A DNA stretch of 64,000 nucleotides from the NCBI RefSeq assembly GCF_024178315.1, contig NZ_JAMZIK010000006.1:1-64000 (forward strand). The letters run 5' to 3'. This document shows, one piece after another, positions 41,805 through 50,214 of this stretch. Source of the stretch: Siccirubricoccus soli (GTDB taxonomy: Bacteria; Pseudomonadota; Alphaproteobacteria; Acetobacterales; Acetobacteraceae). Under the pieces are notes generated by a model. The model saw only the letters and a list, made by a program, of their open reading frames with translations, ran no database searches and had not been told where the DNA came from. A program made the translations under genes and the position numbers. The number at the start of each line of letters is the position of its first letter. Positions within the stretch are counted from its first letter, which is position 1.

Positions 41805-44303
41805 ATGCCGAAAGCCTGCCCGCCGCGCCGCGCTGCCCTGCCGCTTGCCGCTGCCTCCCTTTCCCTGCTCGCCGGCGCCGCGGCCGCCCAGCCTGTCGTC
41901 ATCGGCAGCGCCACCTTCGAGAATCAGGGCTTGGTCGGTGTCGGCCGCGCCCCCGCCACGGCGCGCGACCTGTTCGGCGACACGCTGAGCTTCGGCTCCG
42001 GCCTGGTCATGGACCTCAGCACCTGGCGCCGGAATGGCGACAGCTACAGCGGCGTGCTCTTCGGCCTGCCCGACCGCGGCTGGAACACCCAAGGCAGCGT
42101 GGACTACCAGGCGCGGCTGCAGCGCTTCGCCATCACCCTCAGCCCCTATTCCGGTGCCGCCATCCTCCCCGCCGGGCCGGGGCAGCAGAGCCAGCTCGGC
42201 CTCAACCTCACCCAGACCCTGGGCCTGAGCGATGGCAACGGCACCCCGACCACCGGCCTCGATGCCTCCGGCACCCGCCCGGCGGGCGGCGGCTTTCCGG
42301 TGCTGCCCATCGGCGCCAATGGCCGCGTGGCGCTGGACACCGAAGGCGTGGTGCGCAGCCGCGACGGCAGCTTCTGGATCAGCGACGAATACGGCCCTGG
42401 CATCTACCGTTTCAGCGCCGATGGCAGGATGCTCGGCGCCATCCGCGCCCCGGATGCGCTGATCCCGATCCGCAACGGGGTGGAGCAGTACTCCTCCAAC
42501 AACCCGCCCGCCGGCCAGCCGGGCCCGACGCCCGCCAACCCCGTGACCGGGAGGCAGAACAACCAGGGCTATGAGGGGCTGGCGATCAGCCCGGACGGCC
42601 GGACGCTGACCGCCCTGCTGCAGAGCGCGACGCGCCAGGATGGCGGCAGCGCCGCCGGCACCCGCTACTACACCCGCATGCTGACCTATGACATCAGCAA
42701 CCCGGATGCGCCGCGCCTTTCCGGCGAATACGTCGTCCGCCTGCCGCAATACGTGAACGCCGCCGGCCAGACCCTGGTGGCGGCGCAGAGCGAGCTGCTG
42801 CAGCTCAACCGCACCCAGTACCTGATGCTGTCCCGCGACAGCGCCGCCGGCTTCACCTATGCCGATGCCGCCTCCGCCTATCGCGCCATCAGTGTGGTGG
42901 ATGTCAGCGGCGCCACCAACATCGCCGGCAGCGCCTATGACGGCACCACCCCGGTCGCGCCGGCCGGCGTGCTGGTCGGCAGCGTCACGCCGGCCGCGGT
43001 CTCCGCCTTCCTCAACATGAACGACAACGGCCAACTCGCCCGCTTCGGCCTGCACAACGGCCTGCCCAACACCCCGAACAACCTCTATGAGAAGTGGGAG
43101 GGCATGGCGCTCGTGCCGGTGCTGGACCGCAACCGGCCGCATGATTTCTTCCTGCTGGTGTCGAGCGACAACGACTTCATCACCACCAATGGCAGCATGC
43201 AGGGCACGCCCTATGCCGAGGCGAACGACGTGGACAATGTCGTCCTCGTCTACCGCGTCGCCCTGCCCACCTATATCGACCCGCTGGCGCTGCAGTCGCT
43301 GGAGGTGACGGCGCTGCCCCTGGCCCGGGCGACCGGCGAAAGCGCGCTGCAGGTGGCGCGCACCGTGCTGGGTCAGGCGGATGCCCGCGTCTTCAACCTG
43401 CGCACCCTGACGGGCCGGGAGGATGCGGCGACGGCCCCGCGCTTCAACGCCTATGTGACCGGCGCCTTCAACTTCACCCGCACCGACGGCAGCGGCAGCG
43501 CCGGCTACGCCTATGGCCCGGGCGGCAGCACCGGCCGCGCCGCCGCCGACCCGGATGTGCGGGCGGTGACGGCGGGCGGCGACTATCGCGTCACCCCCAA
43601 TCTGCGCCTCGGCCTCTCGCTCAGCTACTACGACACCAGCACCTCGCTCTCCGGCAGCAGCCGGATCGACGGCACCGGCGGCGCGGTCAGTCCCTATGCC
43701 ACCATGACCTTCGGCGCGAGCTGGCTGGACCTGCAATACAGCTATCTGTTCGGCGACTGGGACATCCGTCGCGACACCCAGATCTATGGCCTGACCGGCC
43801 GCGGCAAGCCGTCCGGCAGCGGCCACCTCATTCAGCTCAGCGCCGGGCACAATTTCACCTCCGGCCCGGTGGTCTTCGGCCCGACCGGGCGGCTGAGCTA
43901 CAGCCACCTGACGATCAACGGCTACACGGAATCGGAGGCGATCCACGCCGCCGCCCGGGTGCCGCGGCAGGATTTCGAGCAGGCGGTGCTGAACCTGGGC
44001 GGGCAGGTCTCCTGGCCGCTGCGCTTCGACTGGGCGCAGGTGGTGCCCCAGCTTCGCGCCGGCTACGACATCGCGCTGACCGACGACAAGCGCGACATCG
44101 CCATCAGCCTCGCCACCGTGGCACGGCCGGAGGCGCAGGTGACCGGGCCGGTCGGGACGCTGAACCAGAGCGGCTTCCGCGGCGGCGCCGGCGTGGTGTT
44201 CCGGCGGGAGAATTTCTCGCTGCTGCTGGACTACGACATCCGCACGCGCCGCGAGGGCACGCTGGACCACCTCTTCACCATCTCGCTCGGCATGGCCTTT
44301 TGA
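41805..44303 (+). CDS. Phytase-like esterase domain fused to autotransporter beta-barrel
   Basis: Outer-membrane protein of 832 residues. A signal peptide (ALPLAAASLSLLAGAAAAQ) precedes a beta-propeller-type esterase/phytase-like passenger to about 500: GSGLVMDLSTWRRNG, FGLPDRGWNTQG, DTEGVVRSRDGSFWISDEYGPGIYRF, GYEGLAISPDGRTL, YEKWEGMALVPVLD and LLVSSDNDFITTNG. The last 275 residues look like an autotransporter barrel: repeated amphipathic strands such as VTPNLRLGLSLSYYDTS and SWLDLQYSYLFG, ending in FTISLGMAF with terminal Phe. It probably displays a phosphatase or esterase on the cell surface. It lies alone between two twin-hairpin elements. Confidence 0.85.
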   Translation: MPKACPPRRAALPLAAASLSLLAGAAAAQPVVIGSATFENQGLVGVGRAPATARDLFGDTLSFGSGLVMDLSTWRRNGDSYSGVLFGLPDRGWNTQGSVDYQARLQRFAITLSPYSGAAILPAGPGQQSQLGLNLTQTLGLSDGNGTPTTGLDASGTRPAGGGFPVLPIGANGRVALDTEGVVRSRDGSFWISDEYGPGIYRFSADGRMLGAIRAPDALIPIRNGVEQYSSNNPPAGQPGPTPANPVTGRQNNQGYEGLAISPDGRTLTALLQSATRQDGGSAAGTRYYTRMLTYDISNPDAPRLSGEYVVRLPQYVNAAGQTLVAAQSELLQLNRTQYLMLSRDSAAGFTYADAASAYRAISVVDVSGATNIAGSAYDGTTPVAPAGVLVGSVTPAAVSAFLNMNDNGQLARFGLHNGLPNTPNNLYEKWEGMALVPVLDRNRPHDFFLLVSSDNDFITTNGSMQGTPYAEANDVDNVVLVYRVALPTYIDPLALQSLEVTALPLARATGESALQVARTVLGQADARVFNLRTLTGREDAATAPRFNAYVTGAFNFTRTDGSGSAGYAYGPGGSTGRAAADPDVRAVTAGGDYRVTPNLRLGLSLSYYDTSTSLSGSSRIDGTGGAVSPYATMTFGASWLDLQYSYLFGDWDIRRDTQIYGLTGRGKPSGSGHLIQLSAGHNFTSGPVVFGPTGRLSYSHLTINGYTESEAIHAAARVPRQDFEQAVLNLGGQVSWPLRFDWAQVVPQLRAGYDIALTDDKRDIAISLATVARPEAQVTGPVGTLNQSGFRGGAGVVFRRENFSLLLDYDIRTRREGTLDHLFTISLGMAF

Positions 44304-44306
44304 TTT

Positions 44307-44412
44307 CCCCATGACGTTGCCGCGCAACGCCATGGGGGCCCCGGAGGACGCTCGGCAAGCGGCGCCTCGCACAGCCTGAAGCGGCGCAGCCGCTTCAGGG
44401 CACCGGCGGCGC
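44307..44412 (+). repeat. Twin-hairpin element, copy D
   Basis: Hairpin 1: CCCCATG (44307-44313) with CATGGGG (44331-44337), inner ACGTTG/CAACG. Hairpin 2: CCTGAAGCGGC (44375-44385) with GCCGCTTCAGG (44389-44399), perfect across GCA. Relative to copy A, both arms changed together (GCC to AAG against GGC to CTT). It starts 3 nt after the autotransporter stop. Confidence 0.75.
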
Positions 44413-44429
44413 AGTGGCAGCGTGCTGCC

Positions 44430-45476
44430 TCAGTGCCAGCGGTGGTGGTGGATGCGGCGCTGGCCGCGGGCTGCCAGGGCGCCGGCGGCGAGGGCGCCGA
44501 GGCCGGCCAGCACCGTCGCGGTCAGCGCCGGATGGAGCTGCGCTTCCAGGAACAGGCTGGTGCGGCGCAGCGGCGCCACCGGGCGCATCAGGCTCTTCTC
44601 CGTCCCATCCTCCCGCGCCGCGTGCAGATTGTCCGCCCGCGCCGGCTTCGGCCGCTTCCGGGTGGTCTGCGCGCCATAGCCCACCGCCTCCAGCACCAGA
44701 TCCGTCGCGCGGGGGAAGAGCGTGCCCATCAGCGAGATGGCGTGGCCGCCGAAGCCCACCACGATCTCCCGCTTGCGATGCTCGCAGGCATAGAGGATGG
44801 CGCGGGCGACGAGGCGCGGGTCATAGGCCGGCGGCGGCACGCGGACGCCGGGGGAATCCAGCAGGTTCTTCGCATGCTCCTGGAAGGGCGTCTCGATGCC
44901 GGAGGGCTTGATGAGCGTCACGCTGATCGGCGCGCCGTCCCGCTCCAGCTCCATCCGCAGCGCATCGGTGAAGGCGCGCACGGCGTGCTTGGTGGCGGAA
45001 TAGGCGCCCTGCAGGATCATGGAACGGTCGGACAGCACGCTGCCGATATTGACGATGGCGCCGCCGCGCCGGCGCAGCGCCCGCGCCGCGATGGTGCTGC
45101 CATGTACCACGCCCCAGTAATTCGTCTCGAACAGCCGGTGATGATCCGCGAGGGGCAGCTTCTCCAGCTCGCCATAGACCGAGGTGCCGGCATCGTTCAC
45201 CCAGGAATCATAGCCGCCGAAGACCTCCTCGGCCTTCTTCGCCGCCGCTTCCAGCTCCTCCAGCTTGCCGACATCGGCGGCGTAGTGGTCGGCGCGGGCG
45301 CCGCGGCCACGCAGTTCCTCGACGATGCGCGACAGCGCCTCCTCGTTCCGCGCGATGAGGAAGACCGCGGCGCCGGCCTGGGCCGCGGCGCGGGCGGTGG
45401 CGAGGCCGATGCCGGAGCTGGCGCCGGTGATGACGATGGTCTGCTGCGAGAGCGGCTTCAGCCGGATCCGCGCCAT
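44430..45476 (-). CDS. Short-chain dehydrogenase/reductase with C-terminal membrane segment
   Basis: NAD(P)-dependent SDR of 348 residues. Rossmann motif TGASSGIG near residue 17; the usual NNAG motif appears as VNDAGTSVYG; the active site is YSATK with the preceding Ser in NIGSVLSDRS. Specificity helix region VTLIKPSGIETPF. After the roughly 260-residue catalytic part there is an extension with a hydrophobic segment (LTATVLAGLGALAAGALAA) and a histidine-rich end (HHHRWH), so it may be membrane-anchored. Start at 45476. Substrate unknown. Confidence 0.85.
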   Translation of the reverse strand: MARIRLKPLSQQTIVITGASSGIGLATARAAAQAGAAVFLIARNEEALSRIVEELRGRGARADHYAADVGKLEELEAAAKKAEEVFGGYDSWVNDAGTSVYGELEKLPLADHHRLFETNYWGVVHGSTIAARALRRRGGAIVNIGSVLSDRSMILQGAYSATKHAVRAFTDALRMELERDGAPISVTLIKPSGIETPFQEHAKNLLDSPGVRVPPPAYDPRLVARAILYACEHRKREIVVGFGGHAISLMGTLFPRATDLVLEAVGYGAQTTRKRPKPARADNLHAAREDGTEKSLMRPVAPLRRTSLFLEAQLHPALTATVLAGLGALAAGALAARGQRRIHHHRWH

Positions 45477-45572
45477 GGGGCACCTCGGGGTCAGGGGACG
45501 CGCCCTCAACCGCGCCCCACCCCCCGGGTTCCCGCCGCCGGGCGCCTTGCTCCCCCTCGCCGCTCCCGCTGC

Positions 45573-45671
45573 CCGTTGGCCTGGCACGGCTTTGCCGCGC
45601 CAAGCTGTGCGGGGCCCTGATCGCTTGGCACCCCGGCCTCCCCACGGCATCGCGCAGCGATGGCGTGGGAC
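45573..45671 (-). repeat. Twin-hairpin element, copy E (minus strand)
   Basis: It follows the SOD stop by 2 nt on the minus strand. Hairpin 1: CCCACG (45669-45664) with CGTGGGG (45646-45640). Hairpin 2: TTGGCGCGGC with GCCGTGCCAGG across AAA, with one G-T pair. Tail CCAACGGGC. The reversed orientation matches the reversed gene. Confidence 0.7.
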
Positions 45672-46409
45672 CTAGATCGCCAGCGTGCCCGCCTTGGCCG
45701 CGGCGTAGCGTTGCCCGACGGCGTCCCAATTCACCACGTTCCACCAGGCGCGGGTGTATTCGGCGCGGCGGTTCTGGTAGCGCAGGTAATAGGCGTGCTC
45801 CCAGACATCATTGCCCAGCAGCACCCGGCCGCCTTCCATCAGCGGCGTGTCCTGGTTGGGCTTCTGCTGGATCGCCAGCCTGCCCTCCCGCGTCACCGTC
45901 ACGAAGGCCCAGCCGGCGCCGAACTGGGTGTTCGCCGCCTGCTCGAAGCGGGTGCGGAACTGGTCGAAGCCGCCCAGATCGCGCTCGATGGCCGCCAGCA
46001 GCTCGCCGGAGGGCTGCCCGCCGCGGCCGCCCATCACGCCCCAGAACATGGTGTGGTTGGCGTGGCCGCCGCCATTGTTGCGCACGGCCGTGCGGATGCC
46101 TTCCGGCAGTTCGCCGATCTTGGCCAGCAGCTCCTCCAGCTTCATCGTATGGAGCTGGCTGTGCTCGCGCAGCGCGGCGTTCAGGTTGTTCACATAGGCC
46201 GCATGGTGCAGGTCGTGGTGGATCTGCATGGTGCGCGCATCGATCGCCGCCTCGTTCGCCTCATTGGCGTAGGGCAGCGGCGGCAGGGTGAAGGGGCCGG
46301 TCGGGGCGGAGGAGGCCGCCTGGGCGAAGACCCGCCGTGGCAGGGCGAGGGTCAGGGCGGCGCCGGCGGCCCCGAGCAGCAGGGCGCGGCGGGCATGGGT
46401 GGCGTGCAT
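45672..46409 (-). CDS. Exported Fe/Mn-family superoxide dismutase (Mn-type residues)
   Basis: Superoxide dismutase of 245 residues with an N-terminal signal (RRALLLGAAGAALTLALPRRVFAQA). It therefore acts outside the cytoplasm, which is unusual for this family. Metal ligands: His in MQIHHDLHHAAYVNNLN, His in GHANHTMFW, and Asp/His in DVWEHAYYLRYQN. GGGHANHTMFWGVM and NQDTPLMEGG are the Mn-type version of the second-shell signatures. An RR pair near residue 8 could indicate Tat export of a folded metalloprotein. Start at 46409, with GGGAGAG upstream. Confidence 0.92.
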   Translation of the reverse strand: MHATHARRALLLGAAGAALTLALPRRVFAQAASSAPTGPFTLPPLPYANEANEAAIDARTMQIHHDLHHAAYVNNLNAALREHSQLHTMKLEELLAKIGELPEGIRTAVRNNGGGHANHTMFWGVMGGRGGQPSGELLAAIERDLGGFDQFRTRFEQAANTQFGAGWAFVTVTREGRLAIQQKPNQDTPLMEGGRVLLGNDVWEHAYYLRYQNRRAEYTRAWWNVVNWDAVGQRYAAAKAGTLAI

Positions 46410-46619
46410 GGCGGTCTCTCCCAGGTGGTTGCGGCAGGAGATGGTTCGGCCCGGCCGCAACGCCAAGGGCGGCATCGCTGCCGCCACCGGCATCCGGGCA
46501 GCGGAACGGCCGGGCTGTCCGCTGCCCTCCCGCCACTTCCCCCCTGCCGGCTGCGCGGGGCTGCTCGCCGGGCGCGCTTCCCGCCCCGCATGGCCCCTCA
46601 TGGCCACGGCGTCGCGGGG

Positions 46620-47678
46620 CTACCCGCCGCGCAACAGGATCATGGGGGGTTCGCGGTAGGCGAAGGCGGCATAGCCATCCCAGGCCACGGCGGCCGGGCC
46701 GCCGGGGCGCGGCAGGCGGCCGCCGGGCGGCCGGCGCGCCACCAGCACCCCGCCGGTGCCGATCTCCAGCACCAGCCGGATCTCGGGGCCGAGGAACACC
46801 ACCTCCCGCAGCGCTGCCGGCACGGCGCCCTCGCCCAGCTCCTCGGCGGACATGGCCGCCACCGCCACCTTCTCCGGCCGCACCGCGACGATGCAGCGGC
46901 TGCCGGGGCCGCCGGCATCGGCCAGCCGCGCCTCCAGCTCCGGCCCGCAATCCAGCTTCACCCGGGCCATGTCCTCCTCCAGCGCCAGCACCGTGCCGGG
47001 CAGCCGGTTGTTCTCCCCCACCAGCCCGGCGACGAAGGCAGTCGCCGGCGCCTCGTACAGCGCCTGGGGCGGGCCCTCCTGCACCACCTCCCCGTCTTCC
47101 AGCACCAGGATCCGGTCGGCCAGGGCCATCGCCTCCATCGCCTCCGGCGTGGTCAGCAACACGGTGAGGCCGAGGCGGCGGAACAGCCCCCGCCATGCCA
47201 GCGCCAGCCCCCGGCGGGGGGTGGGGTCGAGGCCGGCCAGCGGATCGTCCAGCAGCAGCAGCCTGGGGGCGGGCGCCAGGGCGCGGGCCAGGCAGAGCCG
47301 GAGCTGCTGCGCCGGGCTGAGCTGGGACGGGCGCTTGCCCTCCTGCCCCTCCAGCCCGGTCTGCGCCAGCAGCCGCGCCGCCCGGGACGACCGTTCCGCC
47401 GCCGGCCAGGTAGCCAGGGCGGGCGCCAGATTCTCCAGCACCGAGCGGTTGCGGAACAGCGCCGCGGGCGGCGGCAGCAGGCCGGGCGGCCCGGCAGGCA
47501 GGCGCACCCGCCCCGCCACCGCCCGCGCCTGGCCGGCCAACACCGCCAGCGCCGCGCCGCTGCCGGCGCCCAGCAGCGCCACCACCTCCCCCGGCATCAG
47601 CCGCAGATCCAGCGCGCCGAGCCCCGCCGCCGGCAGGCTCAGCCCCTCCAATTCCAGCAGCGCCGTCGAATCCCCCAT
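46620..47678 (-). CDS. Degenerate ABC ATPase with TOBE domain (PotA-like), catalytic motifs lost
   Basis: Protein of 352 residues laid out like PotA/MalK: nucleotide-binding domain to about 235, then a TOBE domain (GTVLALEEDMARVKLDCG, IVAVRPEKVAV). The key motifs are altered. Walker A reads GSGAAL where GSGKST is expected, losing the phosphate-binding lysine (A42) and the Ser/Thr. The signature is LSPAQQLRLCLARAL, the catalytic Glu after Walker B is Asp (LLLLDDPLAGLD), and the H-loop is TTPEA rather than THDQ. It should not hydrolyse ATP normally. No permease or binding-protein gene is adjacent. The frame is intact, so it is not a simple pseudogene. Confidence 0.8.
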   Translation of the reverse strand: MGDSTALLELEGLSLPAAGLGALDLRLMPGEVVALLGAGSGAALAVLAGQARAVAGRVRLPAGPPGLLPPPAALFRNRSVLENLAPALATWPAAERSSRAARLLAQTGLEGQEGKRPSQLSPAQQLRLCLARALAPAPRLLLLDDPLAGLDPTPRRGLALAWRGLFRRLGLTVLLTTPEAMEAMALADRILVLEDGEVVQEGPPQALYEAPATAFVAGLVGENNRLPGTVLALEEDMARVKLDCGPELEARLADAGGPGSRCIVAVRPEKVAVAAMSAEELGEGAVPAALREVVFLGPEIRLVLEIGTGGVLVARRPPGGRLPRPGGPAAVAWDGYAAFAYREPPMILLRGG

Positions 47679-47786
47679 CGGGCCACGCTCCCCGCCGCCC
47701 TCCCCGCTGTCAACGCGGCCTGCGGAACCCGGCGGCGCCGGGCCGCGTTGCTGCGGCAAGGTTACCCCTTCGGAAGGAGCCATGCG

Positions 47787-48140
47787 ATGAGCAGCAGCGC
47801 CGCCAACGACCTGTCCCAGGACGCCCGCAACCTGAAGGAGCAGGCGAAGGACAGCGCCACCCGCGTCAGCGACGACGCGCGGGAGGAACTGGCGAGGCTC
47901 CGCGCCCAGGTGGAGCGGCTGATGTCGGAGCGCGTCACCCCGGCGCTGGCCGGCGCCGCCGACCAGGTGCAGGACTATGCTGACCGCGCCCGCGCCACCA
48001 TCGAGGAGCAGGCGGACGCCTTCAGCGAAACGGTGCGGGAGCGGCCGCTGATGGCCGTGGCCGTCGCCGCGATCGGCGGCTACCTGATCGGCCGGCTGAT
48101 GGGCGGCAACACCTACGTCTATCCGCGCGACCGGCACTGA
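47787..48140 (+). CDS. DUF883 (ElaB/YqjD-like) membrane-anchored protein
   Basis: Small protein of 117 residues. A long charged amphipathic helix (residues 10-80: ARNLKEQAKDSATRVSDDAREELARL, DYADRARATIEEQADAF) precedes the C-terminal membrane anchor ERPLMAVAVAAIGGYLIGRLMGG with its glycine zipper. E. coli relatives ElaB and YqjD are inner-membrane proteins tied to stationary phase and ribosome binding. Start at 47787, 7 nt after AAGGAG. It is followed by a YqjE-like gene, reproducing the yqjD-yqjE pairing. Confidence 0.88.
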   Translation: MSSSAANDLSQDARNLKEQAKDSATRVSDDAREELARLRAQVERLMSERVTPALAGAADQVQDYADRARATIEEQADAFSETVRERPLMAVAVAAIGGYLIGRLMGGNTYVYPRDRH

Positions 48141-48148
48141 GCATTCCT

Positions 48149-48247
48149 CGCGGCGCCGCAATGCGGCGCCGCGGGCCCGCGGGGAAGCCGCCCCTTCCGG
48201 CGGTCCCGTATGGCCTGAGGCGGCCTGGCCGCCTCAGGGCAAAGGGT
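48149..48247 (+). repeat. Twin-hairpin element, copy F (diverged)
   Basis: Hairpin 1: CGCGGCGCCGCA (48149-48160) with TGCGGCGCCGCG (48162-48173). Hairpin 2: CCTGAGGCGGC (48214-48224) with GCCGCCTCAGG (48228-48238). Tail GGCAAAGGGTGGC. The order, spacing and position after the stop are those of copies A-E, although the first stem is unrelated in sequence. It lies between two cotranscribed-looking genes. Confidence 0.55.
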
Positions 48248-48275
48248 GGCGCCACTATCTGAAAGGGTGTGTCAC

Positions 48276-48710
48276 ATGCGGGTCTTCCGCCTTCTCCAGC
48301 TCGCCGCGCAGGCGGAAGGGCTGCGCTGGAAGCGCATGGGCCGGGGCTATGCCATCCAGGCCGCCTTGGGCGCCGGCGCCGCCGCCTTCGCGCTGATGCT
48401 GCTGGTCATGCTGCATGTCGCCGCGCTGATCTGGCTGGCGGAGGGCCGCAGCGGCGTCTCCGCCGCCCTGATCCTGGCGGTGTTCGACCTGGTCATCGTC
48501 GTGGTGCTGGGTTGGCTCGCCTCCCGCCCGGGCGCGGATCCGGTGGCGCTGGGGGCAGCCCGGGTGCGGGACGATGCGCTGCGGCAGCTGGGCGACCAGG
48601 CGGCGCGCGCCGCCATGGTGGCGCCCCTGCTGCGCAGCCAGACGGCCAAGAAGGGGCTGGTGGGCGCCGCCGTCACCGCGGCGGTGGTCGGGTTGCTCGC
48701 GCGCCGCTAG
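48276..48710 (+). CDS. YqjE-like/phage holin superfamily membrane protein
   Basis: Protein of 144 residues with two adjacent transmembrane helices (about 29-56 and 62-84) flanked by charged helices. It ends with another short hydrophobic stretch (GLVGAAVTAAVVGLLARR). This is the layout of YqjE, often labelled a phage holin superfamily protein and encoded after YqjD/DUF883 proteins. Membrane role unknown. Start at 48276, since the upstream in-frame codons would run into the hairpin element. Confidence 0.75.
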   Translation: MRVFRLLQLAAQAEGLRWKRMGRGYAIQAALGAGAAAFALMLLVMLHVAALIWLAEGRSGVSAALILAVFDLVIVVVLGWLASRPGADPVALGAARVRDDALRQLGDQAARAAMVAPLLRSQTAKKGLVGAAVTAAVVGLLARR

Positions 48711-48753
48711 CGGGTTAGGCGATCCCCTCCAAGGATGTGAGGGACGCCGCCCG

Positions 48754-49773
48754 ATGAGCGAGACCGCCGAGCCCACCCTGGTCACCCGCCTGGAGGGCGC
48801 CGCCGGCACCCTGCTGATGAACCGGCCGAAGACGCTGAACGCGCTGGACTTGCCGATGATCCGCGGCTTCCAGGCGGCGCTGGACGCCTGGAAGGACGAC
48901 CCCGCGGTGAAGCTGGTGCTGCTGGAGGGCGCCGGCGGCAAGGCCTTCTGCGCCGGCGGCGATGTCCGCCGCATCCGGGAATTCGCCATCGCCGGGGACA
49001 CCGCCTCGATCGAGGCCTTCTTCGCCGAGGAATATGCCGTGAACCGCGGCATCGCCCTGTTTGGCAAGCCCTGGATCTCCCTCATCGACGGCGTCTGCAT
49101 GGGCGGCGGCATCGGCGTTTCCATCCACGGCTCGCCGCGGGTGGTGACGGAGCATGCGCTGATGGCGATGCCGGAGACGGCGATCGCCCTCTTCCCCGAT
49201 GTCGGCACCAGCTATTCCCTGCCCCGCCTGCCCGGCGCCATCGGCACCTGGCTGGCGCTCACCGGCGCCCGGCTGCGCGGCGGGGATGCGGTGGCGGCCG
49301 GGCTCGCCACGCATTTCGTGAAGCGGGAGAAGCTGGCGGCGCTGCGGGAGGCGCTGCTGGGCGGCGATGCCGGGGTGGTGGAGCGCTTCGCCGAGGCGCC
49401 GCCGGAGGCCAGCTTCGCCCCGCATCGCGCGGCGATCGACCGCTGCTTCTCGAAGGACAGCGTCGCCGCCATCCTGGCGGCGCTGGAGGCCGAGGGCACG
49501 GAATGGGCGGCGGAGCAGGTGAAGGTGCTGCGCCGCATGTCGCCTACCAGCCTGGCCGTCTCCCTGCTGCTGCTGCGGCGCGGCGCCGGCGCCTCCCTCG
49601 ACGAGTGCCTGGAGATGGAGCTGGCCCTGACCCGCAGCGTGGTGAACAAGCACCCGGATTTCCGGGAGGGCGTGCGCAGCGTGCTGGTGGACAAGGACGG
49701 CACGCCGCATTGGACGCCGGCGCGGGTGGAGGACCTCGACCCGGCGGCGATCGAGACGCTGTTTCGGGGCTGA
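48754..49773 (+). CDS. 3-hydroxyisobutyryl-CoA hydrolase (crotonase family)
   Basis: Enzyme of 339 residues of the enoyl-CoA hydratase superfamily. KAFCAGGDVRRIREF supplies the oxyanion hole, MGGGIGVSIHGSPRVVTE follows, and the hydrolase-specific catalytic glutamate lies in MPETAIALFPDVGTSYSLPRLPG. The C-terminal extension of about 90 residues (SPTSLAVSLLLLRRGAGASLDECLEMEL, FREGVRSVLVDKDGTPHW) distinguishes HIBYL-CoA hydrolases from hydratases. It acts in valine degradation in the cytoplasm. It lies 43 nt after the YqjE-like gene. Confidence 0.92.
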   Translation: MSETAEPTLVTRLEGAAGTLLMNRPKTLNALDLPMIRGFQAALDAWKDDPAVKLVLLEGAGGKAFCAGGDVRRIREFAIAGDTASIEAFFAEEYAVNRGIALFGKPWISLIDGVCMGGGIGVSIHGSPRVVTEHALMAMPETAIALFPDVGTSYSLPRLPGAIGTWLALTGARLRGGDAVAAGLATHFVKREKLAALREALLGGDAGVVERFAEAPPEASFAPHRAAIDRCFSKDSVAAILAALEAEGTEWAAEQVKVLRRMSPTSLAVSLLLLRRGAGASLDECLEMELALTRSVVNKHPDFREGVRSVLVDKDGTPHWTPARVEDLDPAAIETLFRG

Positions 49774-50208
49774 CCCCAGGGGCCGCGCCAGGGGGGGCCG
49801 GGCTTGTCATCCTGGCGCTGACGCTGCGGATCGGCCCCGTCCCGGCCCTGGCGGGATCTTCTTCGCTCCTCCTGCGCTGGCGCAGGAGGCAGCGTCTTCG
49901 CGCGGCGGGCACCGATGCCCAATCGTGTCTCGCGGCGGTGGCTGCCACAGAACTGATCGTCCCTGACAAATCATCGTCCCGCCAGACTGCTGAGGCGGAG
50001 CGTATACATCCCCAGGAGGCAGTCGTCCGTCCAAGAATTCGCCATGTGTCTGGCGCAAGTCTGATTTGAAAAATCTGCCGAATTCTGGCAGCCGTTGGGG
50101 CATACATTGCGGCCATCCATACCGGATTGGAAACGTCATATTTTCGTCCATAGTCGCGACCGGCGATGTCTGGCGATTTCCGGGGACCTCACCCGAAGAG
50201 GAACCTTG
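49774..50208. other. 435-bp gene-free leader of the porin gene
   Basis: No credible gene. The sequence from about 49970 to 50160 is clearly AT-richer than its surroundings, as expected for the promoter region of a strongly expressed porin. No -10/-35 pair stands out enough to call. Confidence 0.45.
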
Positions 50209-50214
50209 GTGTTC

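Noticed and set aside
46620-47678. Calling the degenerate ABC ATPase a pseudogene.
   Set aside because: There is no frameshift or internal stop, and the TOBE domain and length are intact; loss of catalysis alone does not show decay.
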